From: Candidatus Endomicrobium embiratermitis
GTDB taxonomy: Bacteria > Elusimicrobiota > Endomicrobiia > Endomicrobiales > Endomicrobiaceae
Length of the DNA: 64,000 nt
Direction: 5' to 3'
NCBI GenBank assembly: GCA_009781315.1
Contig: WQYI01000001.1
Span: 62,001-126,000 of the forward strand
Within the stretch, counting starts at the first letter, position 1; each line of letters starts with the position of its first letter. The notes under the pieces are model-generated. The model ran no database searches, had not been told where the DNA came from, and saw only the letters and a list, made by a program, of their open reading frames with translations. Made by a program: the position numbers and the translations under genes. Shown here one piece after another: positions 45,565 to 54,400 of the stretch.

Positions 45565-46812
45565 ATGAAGAAAACGCTTAACGACATCGACGTAAAAGGC
45601 AAAAAAGTTTTGGTGAGAGTGGATTATAACGTTCCTTTGGACGCAAATCTGAATATAACCAACGACAAAAGAATAGTCGCGACTTTGCCTACGATAAAAT
45701 ATCTTTTGGAACAAAATGCCGCTATAATTCTTCTTTCTCATTTGGGAAGGCCGAAAGGCAAGGCTGTTGCGGAAATGAGTTTAAAACCCGTGGCTCCGAA
45801 GCTCAGCGAGCTTATCGGAAAACCCGTCAAATTTGTCGCCGGAGACGCGATAAGCGACGAAGCTAAAAAAGCCGCGGCGGATTTAAAATCCGGCGAAATT
45901 CTCTTGCTTGAGAATTTAAGATTTCATCCTGAAGAAGAAGGAAAGAACGCGGCCGGAGAAAAAGATAAGGACGCTATGGATGCTTTTGCCAAGCAGCTTG
46001 CGTCTCTAGGCGAAGTTTTTGTTCAGGACGCTTTCGGAACGGTTCACAGGGCGCACGCTTCAACGGCCGGTATAGTTAAATACGTTAAAGACGCGGCGGC
46101 AGGTTTTTTAGTTGAAAAAGAGTTGAAGTTTTTAGGATCAGCCTTAGATAATCCAGTAAGACCTTTTCTTGCGATACTTGGCGGCGCGAAAGTGTCGGAT
46201 AAAATCAGCGTTATAGAAAATTTACTTAACAAAGTTAATTCGATAATAATCGGCGGCGCAATGGCTTATACTTTTTTGAAAGCGCAAGGCGTAAGTACGG
46301 GAACGTCTCTGGTTGAAGATGATAAACTTGATTTGGCTTTAGAAATTTTAAAGAAAGCCGAAGAAAAGAAAGTTGAGTTTTTGCTTCCTGTTGACCATGT
46401 GATTGCCGATAAAGTGGATTTTACAAATAAAATCGTCCCGCCAGGCTCGATTGTAAAAACCACGTCTGACAATGCGATTCCCGAAGGTTTTATGGGCGTT
46501 GACGCGGGACCTAAATCAGTTGAGAAATTTGCCGAAGTCGTTAAATCGGCAAAAACCATAGTATGGAACGGACCTTTGGGAATATTTGAGATAGACCAAT
46601 TTTCGAAAGGAACGGTTGAAATAGCAAAACTTGTCGCAGAAGCAACCGGTAAAGGCGCGATTTCCGTAGTAGGCGGAGGGGATTCTGTTTCTGCCGTAAA
46701 AAAAGCGGAAGTTGACAAAAGAATCAGCCATATATCTACCGGCGGCGGAGCGTCGCTTGAATTTTTGGAAGGAAAAGAACTCCCGGGAATAGCAGCTTTG
46801 CCGGAAAAATAA
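45565..46812 (+). CDS. pgk: Phosphoglycerate kinase
   Basis: The 415-aa enzyme starts at the ATG at 45565 after GGGAG; an upstream reading from 45517 runs through the hairpin. [14 protein letters not shown] is the substrate loop, [10 protein letters not shown] and [21 protein letters not shown] follow, and GGAKVSDKI and [14 protein letters not shown] complete the nucleotide site, with [18 protein letters not shown] at the end. It makes ATP from 1,3-bisphosphoglycerate and is adjacent to gap, as in many bacteria. Confidence 0.97.
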   Translation: MKKTLNDIDVKGKKVLVRVDYNVPLDANLNITNDKRIVATLPTIKYLLEQNAAIILLSHLGRPKGKAVAEMSLKPVAPKLSELIGKPVKFVAGDAISDEAKKAAADLKSGEILLLENLRFHPEEEGKNAAGEKDKDAMDAFAKQLASLGEVFVQDAFGTVHRAHASTAGIVKYVKDAAAGFLVEKELKFLGSALDNPVRPFLAILGGAKVSDKISVIENLLNKVNSIIIGGAMAYTFLKAQGVSTGTSLVEDDKLDLALEILKKAEEKKVEFLLPVDHVIADKVDFTNKIVPPGSIVKTTSDNAIPEGFMGVDAGPKSVEKFAEVVKSAKTIVWNGPLGIFEIDQFSKGTVEIAKLVAEATGKGAISVVGGGDSVSAVKKAEVDKRISHISTGGGASLEFLEGKELPGIAALPEK

Positions 46813-46814
46813 AA

Positions 46815-46904
46815 AGATGCATAGACGCATGGATGTATAGAGGCATAGCAAAGACTTTTATTTTTTGTCTTTACCAAGCTTCCATGTATCCAAACATCCA
46901 TTCA
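46815..46904. repeat. Octamer-repeat palindrome
   Basis: Left units AGATGCAT, AGACGCAT, GGATGTAT, AGAGGCAT face right units TCCATGTA, TCCAAACA, TCCATTCA. The loop contains AAAGAC and TTTTTTGTCTTT. It fills the gap between pgk and the secG promoter. Confidence 0.8.
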
Positions 46905-46918
46905 TCGTTTTTTGCCAT

Positions 46919-46947
46919 TTGACAGAGTATAATTTTTGTAGTATAAT
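46919..46947 (+). promoter_or_regulatory. Perfect consensus promoter for secG
   Basis: TTGACA and TATAAT are both perfect and separated by 17 bases. The secG ATG begins only 9 bases after the -10 box, so the mRNA should have little or no leader. Confidence 0.8.
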
Positions 46948-46956
46948 CTCTAAATT

Positions 46957-47280
46957 ATGAATGCAATAAATACAGTATTTTATTTACTTCAGTTTGTACA
47001 TTACACTGTTTGTGTGGGGCTGATACTTATAGTTTTGCTTCAGGCAGGTAAAAGTGGCGGTATGGCCGGGATTTTCGGAGGCGGCAGTTCAGACCAAATT
47101 TTTAACGCTCCTTCGGGAATGGCTTTTATAAAAAAGCTTACTATCGTCATGGCTTGTATTTTTATTTTTACCTCTCTGGTATTGACAAAGCTTTCTACGA
47201 GGATGAGTTTTAGTTCTGTAGTCGATCAGCTCTCTAATATTCCCATAACAGGTCCGGTTGAACCGGGCAGTAAGAGGTAA
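46957..47280 (+). CDS. secG: Preprotein translocase subunit SecG
   Basis: The 107-aa protein has the two membrane helices of SecG: FVHYTVCVGLILIVLLQAGKSGG near residues 12-34 and LTIVMACIFIFTSLVLTKL near 60-78. The sequence between them (GGMAGIFGGGSSDQIF) is the conserved loop. SecG assists protein export through SecYEG. There is no ribosome-binding site before the ATG, in line with a leaderless message from the consensus promoter. The tail of about 28 residues is polar and variable, as is usual. Confidence 0.93.
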   Translation: MNAINTVFYLLQFVHYTVCVGLILIVLLQAGKSGGMAGIFGGGSSDQIFNAPSGMAFIKKLTIVMACIFIFTSLVLTKLSTRMSFSSVVDQLSNIPITGPVEPGSKR

Positions 47281-47287
47281 TACTCGC

Positions 47288-47372
47288 GCTGGGGTGGCGG
47301 AATTGGCATACGCGCACGTTTGAGGGGCGTGTCCTTAACCGGATGCGGGTTCAAATCCCGCCCTCAGCACCA
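47288..47372 (+). tRNA. tRNA-Leu (GAG)
   Basis: The acceptor GCTGGGG pairs with CCTCAGC (one G-T). The anticodon stem CACGT/GCGTG holds a TTGAGGG loop, anticodon GAG. A long variable arm (class II) follows and the T arm is GCGGGTTCAAATCCCGC. The CCA end is encoded. Confidence 0.95.
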
Positions 47373-47380
47373 AAAAGACA

Positions 47381-47450
47381 AGGTTAAAAGTTCAAAGTGA
47401 AAAGTGTAAATAAAGACTTTTTTAAACTTTGTAATTTGAAATTTGTTAAT
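47381..47450. repeat. Heptamer-repeat palindrome between two tRNA genes
   Basis: Left units AGGTTAA, AAGTTCA, AAGTGAA, AAGTGTA face right units TTTAAAC, TTTGTAA, TTTGAAA, TTTGTTA. The loop contains AAAGAC. Confidence 0.75.
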
Positions 47451-47458
47451 TGCCGTTT

Positions 47459-47530
47459 GCGGGTGTAGTTCAGTGGTAGAACGTCTCGTTGCCAACGAGA
47501 AGGTCGTGGGTTCAAGTCCCATCGCCCGCT
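47459..47530 (+). tRNA. tRNA-Gly (GCC)
   Basis: The acceptor GCGGGTG pairs with CGCCCGC. The anticodon stem TCTCG/CGAGA holds a TTGCCAA loop, anticodon GCC. The T arm is GTGGGTTCAAGTCCCAT. The CCA is not encoded, unlike in the neighbouring tRNA-Leu. Confidence 0.95.
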
Positions 47531-47545
47531 TATTATTATAAGTTT

Positions 47546-47580
47546 AAGCTTTCGTCTAAAGACGAAAGCTTTTTATTTTT
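47546..47580. terminator. Terminator after the tRNA genes, shared with rsmG
   Basis: AAGCTTTCGTC and GACGAAAGCTT form an 11-bp stem around TAAA, followed by a T-rich run. It lies between the convergent tRNA and rsmG genes. Confidence 0.8.
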
Positions 47581-47600
47581 TAGTTTAAATTAACTCGTAT

Positions 47601-48350
47601 TTACAGCGGTTTCTTTTCCGGGATTCCCGGTTTTCTGGGGAATTGTTTGGGTGTGTCCTTATATTTTCTGAAAATAAGCAAACAATAGTCTAATTCTTGT
47701 TCCGGCAGTTTGTATTCTATAATTCTTTCAAGTTTTGCGCCTAAATGTTTTAATGCGTTTTCTACCGAATATAAGCCTTCTTCTTTGCTTTCAGCTGAAT
47801 TTTTTGTTTTATGAACTAAAAAATATCCTCCGATCTTAAGCAGCGGGATCGAGATTTCAAGATTTGGGGAAAATTTGCTTACAGCGCGCGATAAAACAAA
47901 ATCATATTTTTGTCTGTAAGCCGGGTTTTGCCCTATTTCTTCTGCACGCTTGTTTAATATTTCAATGTCAAAGCCAAGCCTTTTGTTTGCATCTTCCAAA
48001 AAAACGCATTTTTTTGTTATTGATTCTACAAGCGTAAGTTTTATATTCGGCAAAGCTATTTTTACGGGTATTCCCGGCATACCAGAACCTGTGCCTAAAT
48101 CTGCTATACGTAAACCTGAAACATTTTCCGTTATTTCTAAAATTGCTTTTGTACTGTACAGACAATCGCAAAAATGCCTGTAAATTAAATCTGTTTCGGT
48201 TTTGAAAGAGATTAAATTAAATTTTTTATTCCACTCTATAAGGGCGTCAAAATATATTACAAATTTTTCACATTTGCCATCTGTAAAATTTGATAAAATA
48301 TTCCTGTTGACATAATCTTTAAAAATATTAAAAAGTTTACATTTTTCCAT
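47601..48350 (-). CDS. rsmG: 16S rRNA m7G527 methyltransferase
   Basis: The 249-aa minus-strand protein methylates G527 of 16S rRNA with SAM. IEWNKKFNLISFKT (residues near 38-51) and the SAM motif IADLGTGSGMPGIPVKIALPN near 82 are diagnostic, with LSRAVSKF later. It is slightly longer than usual because of a basic, Pro-rich tail (PRKPGIPEKKPL). In many genomes it lies next to mnmG; here mnmG is about 9 kb away on the same strand. Confidence 0.95.
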   Translation of the reverse strand: MEKCKLFNIFKDYVNRNILSNFTDGKCEKFVIYFDALIEWNKKFNLISFKTETDLIYRHFCDCLYSTKAILEITENVSGLRIADLGTGSGMPGIPVKIALPNIKLTLVESITKKCVFLEDANKRLGFDIEILNKRAEEIGQNPAYRQKYDFVLSRAVSKFSPNLEISIPLLKIGGYFLVHKTKNSAESKEEGLYSVENALKHLGAKLERIIEYKLPEQELDYCLLIFRKYKDTPKQFPRKPGIPEKKPL

Positions 48351-48373
48351 ATAAAAATATTATCAAATAATGA

Positions 48374-48402
48374 TTGAAAAATAAATATATTTAAGTTATT
48401 TA
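48374..48402 (+). promoter_or_regulatory. Possible promoter for the second giant gene
   Basis: TTGAAA and TATTTA are separated by 17 bases and the ATG at 48408 is only 5 bases after the -10. As with secG, no ribosome-binding site is visible. The -10 match is weak. Confidence 0.35.
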
Positions 48403-48407
48403 TTAAT

Positions 48408-51400
48408 ATGATTAAAAAAAGTATTTCAATACTATTAGCCATAGCATTGATTGAGACTGCCGCTTTAGGCAGTTTGCCTCAATCTGTTTTTACGGCGGAT
48501 TCGGAAAATCCGTTATCGTTTTCAGACTTTGGCGTCGTAACCGGCGGAAAAGATTACGGTTCGCCCGGGAAAATAATAATAATACAGGATTTGCACTGTC
48601 ATCCGCAGGCTCAAAAAAACATAAGTTCCATAATAGATATTCTTGACGACAAATTTAAGATAAATAATATTTATCTCGAAGGAGCGCACGGTGATGTTGA
48701 TATTGGCTGGCTTACGGCGATAAAAGATAAAAAACTTTCGGATACTATTGCGCAAAGTTTATTGGAAAACGGGAAATTGACAGGCGCTGAACATTACGCG
48801 TATAAACATAATGCCGGATTGAAACTGAAAGGCATAGAAGATAAAGAAATACATATCGCCAACCTAAAAAGACTTTCTTTGATAACGGAATCCCAGCCGG
48901 AAATAACGGAAATATTATCAAATCTTTCCGTTTTTCTTAATAAAACTCAAAAACAAAATTACGGCGTTTTAAACCGTAAATTGGCTTTGCTTTATGATAA
49001 ACACCGGCTAGGTAAGATTAATTCAATGGATTATTATAAAAAACTTTTAAGATACGCGCGAAATACAAAAGACAATAAAAGCATAGTTAAAGATTTTAAC
49101 GTAAATATTGACGATTATCCCGAGATAGTAAATTTTATAAAGTCGTCCAAAAATTTAAAGAAAATAAACGTAAAGGCAGTTCAAAATCAACTTTCCCAGG
49201 TTTTAAATGAATTGAAAGCCAATGTCCCCTACGGCATGTATTCCGAATTTATTAACAAAACAAATTCGTTAAACAACACTGACGCGTTAGTAAAAGAAAT
49301 TGTGAAATTCAAAGACGGCGGATTTATAGATTTAAGAAAATATAAAGAACTTGATAATTTTATCAACGCTCAAAATTTAGCGTCCGGCGTTAACCCTATA
49401 AAACTTATTGACGCCGAAAGAAAACTTTTAAAGTCGCTGCAGATAAACTTTTCTTCAAGCGAAAAGGAAATGCTGACTGTAATACTTTCTGAATTATTCG
49501 ATCATTTTTGCGGTTATTATCAGGCAAAACTCAGCGTGGACGATTATAAATATATAAAAACATTCGGTATAGAAAATTATAAACATTATTGGGAACAAAC
49601 TACGGGTTTTGAAGATATATCATTGCTCAGTAAATACGACTCATTATTAAAAGAATATTATGAAATTAATATTAACAGAGATAAAATCTTCGCAAAACAC
49701 ATATTTAACGGAAGTAAGCCTGACGGGATAAATTTAATAGTTTGCGGCGGATTTCATACCTGCGGACTTATGGAAGAGTTAGAGGAAAAAGGCATAAGTT
49801 ATTTAGTAATTACCCCAAAAATTACTCAAGACGTTAAAATTGCCGATAAAATATATAAAGAAATGTTATTAAGCGGTTTTAAGACAGATTCTTTTGCATT
49901 GGCCTTGCAGATAATATCGCAGGGGGGAAGCCAGAAACAACTTGTCCAAATTTTAGAAACTATTTTGAGCGAGGAGCTAAAAAGAAATTCTAAATTGAAT
50001 GTGGAACAATTTATAAACGATACGGTAAATAAAATATGCGAAGTTGACGAAACTGAAATTAACAAACATATTGCAATGCCTTATAACCGTCCCGTAAACA
50101 ACGGGGTAAGAATGAACGGAGACGGCAGCATAGAGATAGAAATATATTTTGAAAATACCGGTAAAAAAGAAATTGTTGAAATAAATTCCGGCAAAAACAG
50201 CGACGCGTATATTCCCTATGCGTCGATTTACGGCATGAGATATGCAAAAAGCGCTCCGTTTTGGGAATGGTTATACATCTTGCCGTTTTCAATCCCGATA
50301 ATGCAAAGTAAAAAATTTAAGAGTTTTCTTAAAAGAACGTTTTTACCTGGCTTGGAAATAGACGATATAAACAAAGGCATACGGTATAATAAGAATCTTA
50401 AAATTTCCGATTCTATAGCGAGTTTATTGTTTATTGCGAGTTTTTTACTGCCTCCGGCTATTCCTTTCGCAATAATCTTATACTCGGTATTTAAATCGTT
50501 GTCTTTTGCTTCTTTACATATGAATAAGTTTAATAATAAAAGCGACGGAAAATACATGTCCGTTTTTTTGTCGTCGTTTATATCGTTGCTTCCTCTTAAT
50601 CTTATGTTAATAATATTAGGACCGGCAGGGCTCTTATTTGCCTTTACCGTCGGAATACCGCTGCAGATACTGCTGCATGAAATTTATAACGCATGGCTGG
50701 CGCCGGCAATAGCTGCTTCTTTGCATAGAAATTACGTATACAGAGACGACGAGCTTATTAAATATTTTGTTGATTTCAGAGAAGACATACGCAAGTCCGA
50801 TTTTAATAAAAGCGTATCTTCAAGAAGAATAATGAAGTTTTATACTATGCTCAAACTGTTTAATCTTAACAGAAATAAACAGACAATTAACGAAATATTG
50901 CCGGTTCTGTTTCAAATATCAAAATACTTGTCTCAAAAGAAGAAATCCGGAAATATAGCTCTTCGTATAAACGCGTCGATATCTTCGCAGCTTGAGAATA
51001 TGGATGAAAGCATTGCAAAATATATCGGCTCGGCGGAAAAAAAAGACGACTCATTTTGGTTTTTGTTTATATTGTCGCAAAAAAATGAAAAACACGTTCT
51101 TTCTAAAATAATTGAAAATAATAATCTTGACATAAGATACAGGCTTTATGCGTATTCTCTTTTGAGAAGTTCAAAATTCGATTTGAACGAAAGCAATAAA
51201 AAAGAGCTTACCGACAAAGCCGGACAACTTATACGTAATTTTGAATGGAAAAAAGATTTAGGCCACATATATAATGACACTATATTTTACAATGAAGAAT
51301 TACAGGCTTATGTTACGGCTGTTTATCTGATAATGGTTGCGGATCATCCCTCGTTTATAGGTAGAGAAAATCCGGCTATATTTAAAGCCATAACGGAAGC

Positions 51401-54400
51401 AAGGTTTGACGCCAAATACCGCAATGCGGACTCTTCTCTTTCTTTCGGAAAAGATTATTTTATGCAGGAAAGAAACCAGGCAATATTCCCCGAAATTATT
51501 GCCCATGAGCTTGCGCATATCCATCTTTTTAAATTAAAATTTTTACCGATAAAAAAAATCGCCTATTTATTATTTTTCCTGCCTTATAATAATAAATTGG
51601 TGCGAAAGATCGTGCTTAATCTTCAAAAATCCATGATTCACGAGTTGTATGCCGATGTTGCCGGATATTTGCTGGCTTCTTCTACCGGAAGAAACCCTGA
51701 AAAATTTTATGATTCCGGAATAGCTCCCTATCTGGGGAAGAATATCTCGGATTTTTCTGAAGAACCGGAAGAACATGCCGGAGCGAGAGTTCAGTTCAAC
51801 CAGCTTATAAATATGCTTAGACATGACCGCCGTGAAATCGATTATTATAAATTTTCCGAAATTTTTAACAGAAGGCTCAGAAGAAATATAAAAAAATCGG
51901 ATTTATATTTCAAAGAATTTTTCTTTGAGCTTTCGGAATCATACCTTACGCGCGAAGGATATAGGGCTGTAGGCGAGCCTGAAGATTTGAAGAATAACGA
52001 TATTATTACCACGCAGGAACTATTGGATTCTTTTCGCGCGTCGGTATTCGGCGACGAATATGCCGGAATTGCTCCGTTTTGGGAATGGGTTTATATGCTT
52101 CCCGGGGTGAGTTTCTTTGCGGAAAGCAGATTGTTTTCAAAAATTCTGTCTAAAACTTTATTGAAAGATAAAAGCGAAGAAGAAATAAATAATACGCTGA
52201 GAACAAACAGAATTGCAAAAACTTTAGATATAGCCGGAAGCGTTGTTTTAGGGGTTTGCGCTTTAAGCGGCTTGGGAATTGCCGGGCTTGCCGCGTTTAT
52301 GCTCACGAGAGCTATTATTTTCTCTTCGGTCCATAAAGGCTATGACTGGAAAGCGCATTGGAAAGATAAGGCTTTGATAAGCGTTTTGCTGTTTTTTGTT
52401 CCGTTTGCCGTTGTGTTTGCCTCTTTGCAGTTTTTCAGCCTTAATTTTATTCCCGTTATTGCCGCAGGATTCTCTTTAAATATTCTTTTACATTCTGTTT
52501 ATAATAAATTTATAGCTCCTGCCTTGTCTTTGAAAAAAGCTTCCGTATTTAAAAATCTATCCCAGGAAGAAAAACAGCAATTTGTCGCGGATATTATAAA
52601 ATTAAAATTGTCGTCTAAATTAAATATCGGCGTCGAAAATATTAATATTAACGCGGTAGATAATGATAGATACTATAAAAAGGAAACGTACGCGGAGTTT
52701 TTTTATAACGGCGTAAAGTTATATAAAGATGAAAGCGGCAAATTTATTTCGGATATTCCGAAAACGTTTTTGCTGTCTCTTTACGGACTTAGCGGCTCCG
52801 GACGCGAAACATATATTGAAACTTTCGTTAAAAATCTTATTGATATTTACAATATAGAACAGCAGGAAAGCAGCCATAAAAAAATAAGTGATTTTATAAA
52901 CGGTCTTGACGGCGGTATCGCGGATTTTGCAGTAACCGCATTGCTGGAGTTTGCGGCTTCTTCCGCAGTTACCGTTCCGTCGTTTTATCTTGTTGAAAAC
53001 ATGTCGAGAGAAATTTATACTTCCTCTTTCAATTTATCGCCCGTGAATTTCGACATGATGTATTTTATAAGCAAAATAGAAGAACAAATTAAAGAATTTG
53101 ACGACGATATAAAAAATTTAATACTTTTCCAGTGCATAGAATTTACCGGTTATGTTTTACAGAGCCAGACTTGGCTTTCTCCGGCGCTTTTTGACGGGCA
53201 ATATGGCTATATGCAGAATATTGTAAATGAAAGTTATGAACGAGAGCTGTCCAATACCAAGAGTTTTGACGGGGTTTTTAAAATAATGCTGTCTAATCAT
53301 AAAGAAGTACGTATGATAAAAACAAAAGAAGCGGCTCTTTTCGAGTATATAACAATAAAAAACAACGAAAGAGGTTCTTCGTTGATAATTCCCGACAGTA
53401 TCGTTTCTAATTTCAAAAATATCGATATTGCTTCTCTTGAAGATAAGGTTTATTCTTCTTATGATTTGGAAGAGAGAACCGCTTCGGTTATAAGGCAGAA
53501 AAGTTCACGCGGTATAACTGACAGATATCTCATCATAGACTGTTCCTCAACGGAAAATATCGCAGCAATTGCCGCGAAAATTGACGAATATAATAAAAGC
53601 GTTCCCGAAAAACTCAAAATCAAAGAAGTTATGCTTTATAATGCGGATTTAAAAGATTACGTTCTGTCGTATAAAGACTTTACTTTTTCAACGGCGTATG
53701 TATTCGATTTTTCAAAATTTGTATTTGATGATAAAAATAAAGAGAAGATATTAAGTTTATTCACGAATATTCCCGCGGTTTATTCCGGTTCGGATGATTT
53801 TGTTTTGAATTACGGCAGCAGACTTGATAATTTCACTAAACATTATTTATATATGCTTATGGATATAGATTTAATTCGTCACGGAACTCATCACGTAGAT
53901 ATGAAAATCGCAAAACGCATTGACAATGCCCCTGTGCAAATGAAAACCGCAAAGGAATATAAAGATTTATATGATAAGCTTATAGTTTCGCTTAAGAAAT
54001 ATAATTATTTTGACGGCGCCAAACAAATATTTTATAAATATGTGACGGAAACCGCTTTACGAAACCGCGGCAAACTTGACGCTTTTATCGGCGGCAATGA
54101 CATAACCGCGTCCGTTTTTAACGGTATTATTGACGAATACAGAACTCTTTTAAATTTTATGTTTTATTTTGAGTGGTCTGACCGTAAAGACATGTTTGAC
54201 TTTGTCTCGGAAGCGGAGAAAGACGCTTTGTCTGAAAAATTCAATGAATTTAGCTTAAAGCCTGAAAATTCTTACGCAATCCCGTTTGAGCAGGACTCAA
54301 TTTTAGTCGCAAGCGGAATGTCTGCGGTAAAAACAATAGCGGCTATGTTTGTGTCGGAAAATATTTCAAAAATTGCTTTCGGGAAAAATGTTTACTATGA

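Noticed and set aside
46266-46901. A 211-codon minus-strand frame opposite pgk
   Set aside because: It is a mirror of pgk codon bias; pgk is certain and the product looks random.
47601-48408. Replication origin near rsmG
   Set aside because: rsmG and mnmG often flank oriC, but no cluster of TTATCCACA-type DnaA boxes or dnaA/dnaN gene is visible here.
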